A stretch of 64,000 bases of DNA from an uncultured Dorea sp. (lineage in GTDB: Bacteria; Bacillota; Clostridia; Lachnospirales; Lachnospiraceae), in contig URTM01000007.1 of the NCBI GenBank assembly GCA_900550865.1, forward strand, positions 24,977 to 88,976, written 5' to 3'. A model generated the notes under the pieces. That model was not told where the DNA came from, searched no databases, and saw only the letters and a list, made by a program, of their open reading frames with translations. Within the stretch, counting starts at the first letter, position 1. The number at the start of each line of letters is the position of its first letter. Shown in pieces: positions 54,260 through 61,724 of the stretch. The position numbers and the translations under genes were made by a program.

Positions 54260-55435
54260 TTACAGTACTTTCTTTAAGATCTGGATCATCTCATCCACCT
54301 GCTCTTTTTCAATGATCAGCGGCGGTACAAAACGGATCACATCGCTTCCTGCTCCGATGATCAGAAGCCCTTCTTTCAAAGCTCCTCCGGTGATCTCCGA
54401 TAACGGTTTTGTCACCTGGATTCCCTGCATCAGACCTTTTCCTTTGACTGCTTTTACGCAGTCATATTCTGACTTCAGTTCTTCCAGTTTTTCTGTCAGA
54501 TATGCACCGACTTCCTGCACATGTACCACAAGATCATTCTTTTCAAAGATTTCGATCGTCTTGCTGACTGCCGTACATGCCAGAGGGTTGCCCCCGTAAG
54601 TTGTACCGTGATCGCCCGGCTCCAGTGAATATTCCGCAACTTCTTCTGTCATTGCAAATGCTCCGACCGGGATTCCGCTTCCGATGGCTTTTGCCATAGA
54701 CATGATATCCGGTTTGATACCGTAAGCCTGCCATGCGAACATAGAACCTGTTCTTCCCATACCGCACTGTACTTCATCGCAGATCATCAGGATTCCTTCT
54801 TCATCACAGAGTTTACGGATTCCCTTCATGAATTCTTCTGTAGCGGCATTGATTCCACCTTCGCCCTGTAACGGTTCCAGAATGATCGCACAGGTCTTGT
54901 CTGTCACCAGCGCTTTCACACTGTCCAGATCATTATATTCTGCAAATGACACTCCCGGAACAAGCGGTTCGAATGGTTCACGGTATGCATCATGTCCTGT
55001 CACAGACACTGCCCCAAAGCTTCTTCCATGGAAAGATTCCTTCATGGCAATGAATTCATAGCGTCCGGTTCCTTTTTTGTATGCATATTTTCTTGCGGCT
55101 TTCAAGGTTCCTTCTACCGCTTCGCCGCCACTGTTGGTAAAGAAGATACGATCCATTCTTGTAATACGCTTCAAATCTTCCGCTGCCTTTCCACAGGCTG
55201 TATTGTAATACAGATTGGATGTATGGAATATCTTATCGATCTGTGCCTTTAAGGCATCGTTCAATTCCCGATTGCCGTATCCAAGTGAAGACACCGCATA
55301 TCCGGCTGCAAAATCCAGATATTTTTTTTCTTCTGTATCATACAGATAGGCGCCGTCTCCATGTTCTAATACAACCGGGAACTGATTATACGTATGTAGC
55401 AGCGCTTCGTTGGTCTCTTTCATATATTCATTCAT
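54260..55435 (-). CDS. argD: Acetylornithine aminotransferase
   Basis: 391 residues. It is a class III PLP aminotransferase; the PLP-binding Lys lies in MSMAKAIGSGIPVGAF (about residue 240), and the DEVQCGMGRTG segment (about 211) is typical. It transfers the amino group to N-acetylglutamate semialdehyde in arginine synthesis. It follows argB with 3 bp between them (start of argD to stop of argB), in the cluster argC-GNAT-argJ-argB-argD. Confidence 0.94.
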   Translation of the reverse strand: MNEYMKETNEALLHTYNQFPVVLEHGDGAYLYDTEEKKYLDFAAGYAVSSLGYGNRELNDALKAQIDKIFHTSNLYYNTACGKAAEDLKRITRMDRIFFTNSGGEAVEGTLKAARKYAYKKGTGRYEFIAMKESFHGRSFGAVSVTGHDAYREPFEPLVPGVSFAEYNDLDSVKALVTDKTCAIILEPLQGEGGINAATEEFMKGIRKLCDEEGILMICDEVQCGMGRTGSMFAWQAYGIKPDIMSMAKAIGSGIPVGAFAMTEEVAEYSLEPGDHGTTYGGNPLACTAVSKTIEIFEKNDLVVHVQEVGAYLTEKLEELKSEYDCVKAVKGKGLMQGIQVTKPLSEITGGALKEGLLIIGAGSDVIRFVPPLIIEKEQVDEMIQILKKVL

Positions 55436-55438
55436 AGC

Positions 55439-56338
55439 TTATTCTCCGTGATAATATCTTTCTTCTACATCATTTTTAATTGCAGTTCCGATACCTTTGT
55501 TCGTAAAGATCTCAAGAAGCAGGCAGTGCGGGATTCTTCCATCCAGAATATGCACTCTGGATACTCCGTTCTCGATCGCATCGATACAGTTCTGGATCTT
55601 CGGAAGCATACCACCGCCGATATAGCCTTCTCCCATCAGTTTCTTTCCTTCTGATACATTCAGTTCTGAGATCAGTGTGGAAGGATCATTCGGATCTTTG
55701 TATACACCTTCAATATCTGTCAGGAATGCAAGTTTCTCTGCATTGATCGCCTTTGCAATTGCACAAGCCGCATCATCTGCGTTGATGTTGTAAGTATTAT
55801 ATTCATCATCCAGACCGATTGGTGCGATAATCGGCAGGAAATCTTTCTCCAGAAGATCATAGATGATATCTGCATTCACTTCTTTGACATCTCCAACAAA
55901 GCCGATATCCTCACCGTCTGCCAGCTTCTTATCTACTTTCAGAAGTCCGCCGTCTTTTCCACTGATACCAATAGCTCTTACTCCAAGCTGTTCTACTAAC
56001 TGTACAAGACTTTTATTAACCTTGCCAAGGACCATCTCTGCAAGTTCCATCGTCTCTGCATCTGTCACACGGAGCCCGTTAATAAAATGTGGTTCCATGC
56101 CGACTTTTCCTACCCATTTGCTGATCTCCTTACCACCGCCGTGAACGATGATCGGCTTGAATCCGACTAATTTCAGAAGAGTAACGTCCTGAATGACTCT
56201 TGCTTTTAATTCTTCATCTACCATGGCACTTCCGCCATATTTTACTACTATAATCTTACGGTTGAATCTCTGGATATATGGAAGGGCTTCGATCAGTACT
56301 TCTGCTTTGTCCAGGTATTTCTGCATTGCTTTTTCCAT
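55439..56338 (-). CDS. argB: Acetylglutamate kinase
   Basis: 299 residues from ATG 56338 (a TTG two codons upstream is in frame). AGGAG lies 8 bp before it. The amino acid kinase fold has IVVKYGGSAM near the N-terminus, VHGGGKEI (about 67) and the GGMLPK segment. It phosphorylates N-acetylglutamate. The N-terminal extension suggests the arginine-inhibited form, but this cannot be confirmed from sequence alone. Confidence 0.95.
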   Translation of the reverse strand: MEKAMQKYLDKAEVLIEALPYIQRFNRKIIVVKYGGSAMVDEELKARVIQDVTLLKLVGFKPIIVHGGGKEISKWVGKVGMEPHFINGLRVTDAETMELAEMVLGKVNKSLVQLVEQLGVRAIGISGKDGGLLKVDKKLADGEDIGFVGDVKEVNADIIYDLLEKDFLPIIAPIGLDDEYNTYNINADDAACAIAKAINAEKLAFLTDIEGVYKDPNDPSTLISELNVSEGKKLMGEGYIGGGMLPKIQNCIDAIENGVSRVHILDGRIPHCLLLEIFTNKGIGTAIKNDVEERYYHGE

Positions 56339-56432
56339 CTTCAATCTCCTGTCTTTTCATCTCTGTCCGTTTTCACAGCTGCGTTACACTTACATCACGC
56401 AGCTGTACATTCCTGTGTATTCGGAACTGTTT

Positions 56433-57656
56433 TTAGCTTCTGTAATCTGCGTTGATCTCGATATATCCGTGAGTCAGGTCACAGCCCCATGCAGTTGCTG
56501 TCTTATCACCCATCTTCACATTTGCGATTGCTGTAACTTCAGGCTCAGACAGGATCTTCGTTGCCTCTGCCTCACTGTAATCTACAGCTGTACCATTTTC
56601 AATGATCTGGATCTTTCCTGCTTTGCTTTCGAAGAACAGGTCAACCTTTTCAGGATCGAACTGTGCTCCGGAATATCCCATTGCACACAGGATTCTTCCC
56701 CAGTTTGCATCATGTCCTGCGATGGCTGTCTTTGTAAGGTTCGAGCATACGATTGATTTTGCAAGTGTCTTAGCCTGCTCTACGCTCTCACATCCAACTG
56801 CTTTCACCTCGAATAAAGCGGTTGCACCTTCTCCGTCTCCGGCGATCTTCTTTGCAAGGTATTCATTGATTGTATGTAATGCTTCTGCAAAGTTCTTATA
56901 ATCCTCTGTTCCATATGTGATCTCCGGGTTCTCTGCCAGACCATTCGCCAGTAATACAACAGAGTCATTTGTAGAAGTATCTCCGTCTACAGAGATCATG
57001 TTGTAAGTATCTCCGACATCTTCACTTAATGCTTTCTGAAGTGCATCCTTTGTGATCACTGCATCTGTTGTAATGAATGCAAGCATCGTGCACATATTCG
57101 GATGGATCATTCCGGATCCTTTTGCCATACCACCGATTGTAACTGTCTTGCCGCCGACTTCGATCGTGACAGCCAGTTCCTTCGGGAATGTATCGGTTGT
57201 CATGATTGCTTTGGCTGCTTCTGTACCATTTTCCAGTGTATCGTTCTTCTTTCCTGCCAGCACCTCGATTCCTGCTGTCAGTTTGTCGATCGGGATCTGC
57301 TTTCCGATGACTCCGGTAGAACCGATGAGGACACCGTCAGCGGAAATATTCAGTGCTTTGGCTGCTGCATCTGCAGTATCTTTACAATATCCAAATCCTT
57401 CTGCTCCGGTGCAGGCATTGGCAATTCCTGAGTTTACAACGACTGCCTGTGCTTTTGCACCACTCTTTACAACCTGCTGATCCCATTTTACCGGTGCTGC
57501 TTTGACAACGTTTGTTGTAAATGTTCCTGCTGCCACGCATGGAACCTGACTGTATACCAGTGCCATGTCTGTTCTGTCTTTATACTTAATTCCTGCTGCT
57601 GTACTTGCTGCTTCAAATCCCTTCGCTGCGGTTACTCCGCCTTTTACCTGTTTCAT
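56433..57656 (-). CDS. argJ: Bifunctional ornithine acetyltransferase/N-acetylglutamate synthase
   Basis: 407 residues from ATG 57656, with AAGGTGG 8 bp upstream (a GTG lies 4 codons earlier). The autoproteolytic cleavage site is in MCTMLAF (about residue 190), where Thr becomes the catalytic N-terminal nucleophile of the beta chain; the usual ATML is CTML here. It moves acetyl from acetylornithine to glutamate. The gene lies between a GNAT gene and argB. Confidence 0.94.
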   Translation of the reverse strand: MKQVKGGVTAAKGFEAASTAAGIKYKDRTDMALVYSQVPCVAAGTFTTNVVKAAPVKWDQQVVKSGAKAQAVVVNSGIANACTGAEGFGYCKDTADAAAKALNISADGVLIGSTGVIGKQIPIDKLTAGIEVLAGKKNDTLENGTEAAKAIMTTDTFPKELAVTIEVGGKTVTIGGMAKGSGMIHPNMCTMLAFITTDAVITKDALQKALSEDVGDTYNMISVDGDTSTNDSVVLLANGLAENPEITYGTEDYKNFAEALHTINEYLAKKIAGDGEGATALFEVKAVGCESVEQAKTLAKSIVCSNLTKTAIAGHDANWGRILCAMGYSGAQFDPEKVDLFFESKAGKIQIIENGTAVDYSEAEATKILSEPEVTAIANVKMGDKTATAWGCDLTHGYIEINADYRS

Positions 57657-57777
57657 CTGTTCTTCCACCTTTCTTAATTCTCTTATTTATATTACCGGCT
57701 GTTCTCTGATCTCGATTTTCTCGTTTTATCTTCCGGTTCTTTTATATACTCTTTTATTTTTTATCCGCAAAATCTGC

Positions 57778-58224
57778 TTACTGGATAAACGCCGTGATAT
57801 TTGCTTCATTCAATGTAAAATCGTAATAATTCAGATCTTCTCTCTTCGTCCATCCGATTTCTTTCCAGAATGCATTTCCGATATCGTTCTGTGTAAATGC
57901 GATCAGGGATACTTTGTTGATGCCTTCTTTTTTCAGTGCTTCCATCGTAAATACTACCATGGCTTTTCCGATTCCCTTCATCCGGTGATTCACATCTACA
58001 CACACATGATACAGACAGCCTCGTCTTCCATCATGCCCGCAGAGAATCGCTCCGACGATCTTACCATCTTCTTCGGCAACTACGCTTGTTGTTGGATTTC
58101 TTTTTAAGAAGCGTTCTACACCTTCCTTTGAATCATCCACACTTCGTATCCCGAATCCCTTGATGCTCATCCACAATGCGTGCACCTGGTCGAAATCCTC
58201 AATTGTCATTACTCTTATATTCAT
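57778..58224 (-). CDS. GNAT family N-acetyltransferase inside the arg cluster
   Basis: 148 residues. The GNAT fold is clear: motif A near HVCVDVNHRMKGIGKAM (the pyrophosphate-binding R-x-x-G-x-G/A region) and the C-terminal SLIAFTQNDIGNAFWKEIGW. It lies between argC (44 bp upstream) and argJ (121 bp downstream). Its substrate is unknown. ArgJ already makes N-acetylglutamate, so this could be a supplementary synthase for start-up or an unrelated enzyme. Confidence 0.85.
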   Translation of the reverse strand: MNIRVMTIEDFDQVHALWMSIKGFGIRSVDDSKEGVERFLKRNPTTSVVAEEDGKIVGAILCGHDGRRGCLYHVCVDVNHRMKGIGKAMVVFTMEALKKEGINKVSLIAFTQNDIGNAFWKEIGWTKREDLNYYDFTLNEANITAFIQ

Positions 58225-58268
58225 ATGTATTATTTTTCTCCTCTGTCTGTATTTTCCAATAGATCAGT

Positions 58269-59309
58269 CTATGGGAACATCGGTACCAGTTCCAGTCCTT
58301 CTGTCTCCGGAAGCCCGAACATCAGGTTCATATTCTGTACCGCCTGTCCTGCCGCACCTTTTACCAGGTTGTCGATGGCTCCCATCATGATGATGCGGTT
58401 CGTTCTTGGATCGATCTTGAAGTTGATATCTACGTAGTTACTTCCTTCTACCCATTTTGTCTCCGGGCATACATCTTTTTCAAGAACACGGACAAATTTC
58501 TCATCTTTATAATATTTATCATAGATTGCTTTGACTTCTTCATATGTTACATCTTTTTTGAGTGTTGCATATTCTGTTGCCAGGATTCCTCTGTTCATCG
58601 GAACAAGATGTGGTGTGAAGTTGATCAGCACCTTCTCTCCGGATGCGTATCCGAGCTGCTCCTCGATCTCCGGTGTATGTCTGTGGCTTGCAACACCGTA
58701 TGCCTTCATATTCTCATTCACTTCGCAGAAAAGGTTCGGTACTTTCGCACCACGTCCTGCTCCGGATGTTCCTGATTTTGCATCTACGATCAGGGTGTTC
58801 ATATCAATGATTCCTTCTTTTGCCAGTGGATAGGCAGTCAGGATAGAACAGGTTGTATAGCATCCCGGATTGGCTATCAGTCTTGCGTTCTTTACATCTT
58901 CTCTGTTGATCTCACAAAGTCCGTACACCGCTTCTTCGATATACTGCGGACTCTTATGCTCGATTCCATACCATTTTTCATAGGTAGCTACATCTTTGAT
59001 ACGGTAATCTGCGCTTAAGTCGATGATCTTTGTCTCACTTAAGATCTTGTCATTCATCATCGATGCACAGAAGCCCTGCGGCGTTGCTGTGAAGATCACA
59101 TCTGCCTGTTTTGCAAGTTCTTCCATATTATCATCCAGACATTTCGCATCCACGATCTGGAACATATTCTGATATACGTCTGCATACTTCTTATCTATAT
59201 AACTTCTGGAGCCGTACCATACGATCTCTGCGTCTTTGTGTCCGGTGAGGATTCTTACCAGTTCTCCTCCGGCATATCCGGTCGCTCCGATAATTCCAAC
59301 TTTAATCAT
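58269..59309 (-). CDS. argC: N-acetyl-gamma-glutamyl-phosphate reductase
   Basis: 346 residues. The NADP-binding GIIGATGYAGGELVRIL motif stands at the N-terminus, and the catalytic Cys is in ANPGCYTTCSILTAYPL (about 148). It reduces acetylglutamyl phosphate in arginine synthesis. It heads the operon and has a strong promoter with ARG-box-like sites 140 bp upstream. Confidence 0.95.
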   Translation of the reverse strand: MIKVGIIGATGYAGGELVRILTGHKDAEIVWYGSRSYIDKKYADVYQNMFQIVDAKCLDDNMEELAKQADVIFTATPQGFCASMMNDKILSETKIIDLSADYRIKDVATYEKWYGIEHKSPQYIEEAVYGLCEINREDVKNARLIANPGCYTTCSILTAYPLAKEGIIDMNTLIVDAKSGTSGAGRGAKVPNLFCEVNENMKAYGVASHRHTPEIEEQLGYASGEKVLINFTPHLVPMNRGILATEYATLKKDVTYEEVKAIYDKYYKDEKFVRVLEKDVCPETKWVEGSNYVDINFKIDPRTNRIIMMGAIDNLVKGAAGQAVQNMNLMFGLPETEGLELVPMFP

Positions 59310-59786
59310 CTGTATAACACCCTTTCCGATATTGAATTTTTATAAATTATCGTACGTTTTATAGTACCCCAAATTCCTGTGATTGTCTAGGTTGATGGGA
59401 TTGTTTTTTCAAAAATCCATGTATTTACTTTTGTGTTGTAAATCACGAACTTGCATAATTATACATCTTCGTTGCATATTATGCAAGCTTTTTCTTCAAA
59501 TTGTTTTGGGATTTAATTTATTAACATCCGCTGCCAGTCACGACTTGAAGAAAACAGTATAAAGTGCTTCTGGTGAATGTGGAATGCTCTTAGAAAAAGT
59601 TAGAGGGCCAGAATCTCCGTTAAAGGAACGAAGCGAACGTGTTTGAGGCGAACGCCGAGTTTGAGCGTAGTTCCTTTGCTTTTAGGAGATTCTGACCCTC
59701 TTAGTTTTTCTTAGAGCATAGAACCTGAACCAGAAGCACTTTATACTGTTTTCTTCAAGGATCGAGAGGCCAACTCAGTTAATAAA
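59310..59786. other. 477-bp region between argC and the FtsW-like gene
   Basis: It holds, from argC outward: a 140-bp leader without a reading frame, the argC promoter with two ARG-box-like sites (59452-59486), and most of the 292-bp long hairpin element (59506-59797). No coding frame is convincing. Confidence 0.75.
59452..59486 (-). promoter_or_regulatory. argC promoter with paired ARG-box-like operators
   Basis: On the minus strand TTGCAT (59486-59481), a 17-bp spacer and consensus TATAAT (59463-59458). The -10 lies in box 1, TGCATAATTATACA (59452-59465), and the -35 in box 2, the palindrome TTGCATATTATGCAA (59472-59486). The two centres are 20-21 bp apart, like paired ARG boxes bound by the ArgR hexamer. 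The same layout precedes argG. Repression by ArgR is inferred. Confidence 0.8.
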
Positions 59787-59797
59787 TTAAATCCCAA
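59506..59797. repeat. 292-bp long-hairpin element
   Basis: Arms, outside to inside: 20 bp perfect (59506-59525 with 59778-59797), a bulged region, 31 bp perfect (59544-59574 with 59729-59759), an internal 9x9 loop, 31 of 35 bp (59584-59618 with 59685-59719), and 8 bp (59622-59629 with 59670-59677) closing a 40-base loop that contains repeated GAACG/GAGCG words and a GGCGAACGCC hairpin. The right outer arm overlaps the end of the FtsW-like gene and includes its stop codon. It looks like a MITE or other palindromic repeat; no transposase is present. Confidence 0.9.
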
Positions 59798-61169
59798 TCT
59801 TCTTCCTCACTTCCGTCTCCACCAGCACATTCTGATACCTATATATACTAAGTAATATTCCAAACATCATATAACTGATCATAATCCCGCTTCCTCCCGT
59901 GGTCAGGAACAGACAGTAATTATTCGAAAGCGGAAAATATCCCAGATTCTCCACTACATATCCGATGAACTGAACAAACAGGACCACCACGCATCCGGTT
60001 CCCATGATCATGCCAAGCTGGTTTTTCTGATGTCTGGTCTTTTGCAGAAACCAGATCAGGACAGCGCCTACAACAGCAATCACAAGCACTGCCGCCAGTA
60101 TTCCATAATAATGTATGATAAATGTCAGCATATAATCACTGTTAAAAAACCCTATCTCTTCACAATCTCCACGTCCTGTAAAATGTGCCCCTGAGATCAT
60201 ATTTCTTATTGTGCCCCATAAGCTTACTGCATCATTGTCTTCCGGATGAATGAATGCCGACAGTCTTGCCAACTGGTAACCTCTTACATATCCCATTTTA
60301 ATCATTAATGCCAGTCCCACTGCCGGAAGCAGGATTACCAGACTCCACATGGTGATCAGCGTTCTTTTTCTATTCACTTCAAACCAGCCTTTCCAGACTG
60401 CAATTGATAACAAGATCAGAAATGTAAATTCTACACTGACTGCCATCGACAGATTTGGAATTCGTAAAATGAACCATATTGGAAGCACCTGCCACAATAC
60501 GGCCTTTGCAATACCGACATATCCTGTTTTTTCACTTCGCATGCTATATAATATCGCTGCATATAGCGGTACGATCAGATATAACAGCGGCCGTAACGGT
60601 AATGCCAGACCGAATAAAAACGGAATTCCGTATACCGCACCATTGATATACACTGCTCCCATGAATATCCCCAGTCCCATTGCCACGATCCATATACCCG
60701 CCAGCTGCTTTGCATATTTTCCGATCCAGCTGTAATCAACATAACAGATTCCGACCATACAAGCCAGCCCTGCAAATGTCCACGCAATATTTTTCAGATA
60801 ATCAATATTGCCTCCTATTCCTGAAGCAATCCCTTCTACCTCTCCCGGATTATTTCCCGCATCTGCGAGGGCGCTTGTTCTTAGACAATACATCAGAAGA
60901 ATTCCTGCCAGATTCAGAATTGCAATAAGCCCGATCATTTTCCATGCCATTTTCGGTCTGTGAATCCGGTCCATCTCGATTCCTACTTCTACCGGATCGC
61001 CCATCTCCAGAACCGCCGCTTCTTCTGCCTCTGAAGGTTCCATTCCTTCTGCCATATAATCACACTTCTGGTCTTCGATATGGTCTTCCAGTTCTTTTGT
61101 CACCAGTGGAAGTGCCCGCTTACACCGGATCTGTTCCGTTACCGTCTGTATATATCTTCTCTTATCCAA
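59787..61169 (-). CDS. FtsW/RodA/SpoVE-type membrane protein with N-terminal prefix domain
   Basis: About 460 residues from a TTG start at 61169, which overlaps the padR stop; a GTG 4 codons earlier is also possible. Residues 1-75 are a charged helical domain (LVTKELEDHIEDQKCDYMAEG) like the permease prefix/DUF1700 segments that accompany PadR regulators. The rest has about ten helices and a SEDS-like C-terminal loop (FFNSDYMLTFIIHYYG) resembling the HTDF...G segment of FtsW, with the Asp kept. It could be a peptidoglycan polymerase or a non-catalytic relative. Confidence 0.8.
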   Translation of the reverse strand: MDKRRYIQTVTEQIRCKRALPLVTKELEDHIEDQKCDYMAEGMEPSEAEEAAVLEMGDPVEVGIEMDRIHRPKMAWKMIGLIAILNLAGILLMYCLRTSALADAGNNPGEVEGIASGIGGNIDYLKNIAWTFAGLACMVGICYVDYSWIGKYAKQLAGIWIVAMGLGIFMGAVYINGAVYGIPFLFGLALPLRPLLYLIVPLYAAILYSMRSEKTGYVGIAKAVLWQVLPIWFILRIPNLSMAVSVEFTFLILLSIAVWKGWFEVNRKRTLITMWSLVILLPAVGLALMIKMGYVRGYQLARLSAFIHPEDNDAVSLWGTIRNMISGAHFTGRGDCEEIGFFNSDYMLTFIIHYYGILAAVLVIAVVGAVLIWFLQKTRHQKNQLGMIMGTGCVVVLFVQFIGYVVENLGYFPLSNNYCLFLTTGGSGIMISYMMFGILLSIYRYQNVLVETEVRKKIGI

Positions 61170-61497
61170 AGCACACACCACCCATCACATCCAGCACTGC
61201 CTGGGAATACTCTTTCCATTCTTCTGATTTTCTCTTTAATTCCTTTTTTCCTGCTCTTGTAATGTGATAATATTTTCGAATCTTTCCGACCGCTTCTTTT
61301 TCATATGCTTCCACGAATCCCTTTTCCTCCAGTCCATGTAAGAGCGGATACAGGGTTCCCGCCTTTAATTCGAATACATTCTTTGACTTGCCGCGCAGGG
61401 TATCAATCATTTCATATCCATACATATCTTTTTCTTCTAATAATTTTAATACCAGCATCGTGGTACTTCCTGAAACCAGGCTTTTATCTACTGCCAT
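61162..61497 (-). CDS. PadR family transcriptional regulator
   Basis: 111 residues from ATG 61497 (MAVDKSLVSGST), with GGAG 9 bp upstream; an earlier ATG at 61521 is less likely. The winged-helix domain has the PadR signature LKAGTLYPLLHGLEEKGFV (about 43) and YYHITRAGKKELK (about 80). PadR proteins repress their own operon, often in response to envelope stress or drugs. It overlaps the FtsW-like gene, which it should control. Three 20-bp-period repeats precede it. Confidence 0.92.
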   Translation of the reverse strand: MAVDKSLVSGSTTMLVLKLLEEKDMYGYEMIDTLRGKSKNVFELKAGTLYPLLHGLEEKGFVEAYEKEAVGKIRKYYHITRAGKKELKRKSEEWKEYSQAVLDVMGGVCFG

Positions 61498-61525
61498 CTT
61501 TTTCTTCTCCTTTCCATCCATAACA

Positions 61526-61588
61526 TATAGATCATCTATACTTTGTATCGGTTATCTATATATTATATCGATTACCTATATATGTCAA
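61526..61588 (-). promoter_or_regulatory. padR promoter with three 20-bp-period repeats
   Basis: Related 18-mers begin at 61526, 61546 and 61566, exactly 20 bp apart. Copies 2 and 3 match at 16 of 18 (TATCG(G/A)TTA(T/C)CTATATAT with minor differences), and copy 1 at 13 of 18. On the minus strand TTGACA (61588-61583) with TATAAT (15-bp spacer) or TAATAT (17-bp spacer) lies within copy 3. The repeats are probably PadR binding sites. Confidence 0.7.
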
Positions 61589-61660
61589 TATGATTTCTGT
61601 TATTTTATTTCAGAATCTTTTTATATTCTTTTTTCTGTCAGCCTCTTTCAAAGGTATAAT

Positions 61661-61712
61661 AAAAAGAAACGTCAGTTCCGGCTTGCTTTTACCGAAACTG
61701 ACATTTCTTTTT
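61661..61712. terminator. Terminator after the FAD dehydrogenase gene
   Basis: AAAAAGAAA, GTCAGTT and CGG (61661-61681) pair with CCG, AACTGAC and TTTCTTTTT (from 61692) around two mismatches. The A and T flanks allow termination from both sides, ending the minus-strand dehydrogenase transcript 13 bp after its stop. Confidence 0.85.
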
Positions 61713-61724
61713 ATTTCCCCGTTT

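Noticed and set aside
53739..54599. 286-codon plus-strand frame across the DMT transporter and argD
   Set aside because: It crosses two real minus-strand genes and a hairpin, has no ribosome binding site and no family resemblance.
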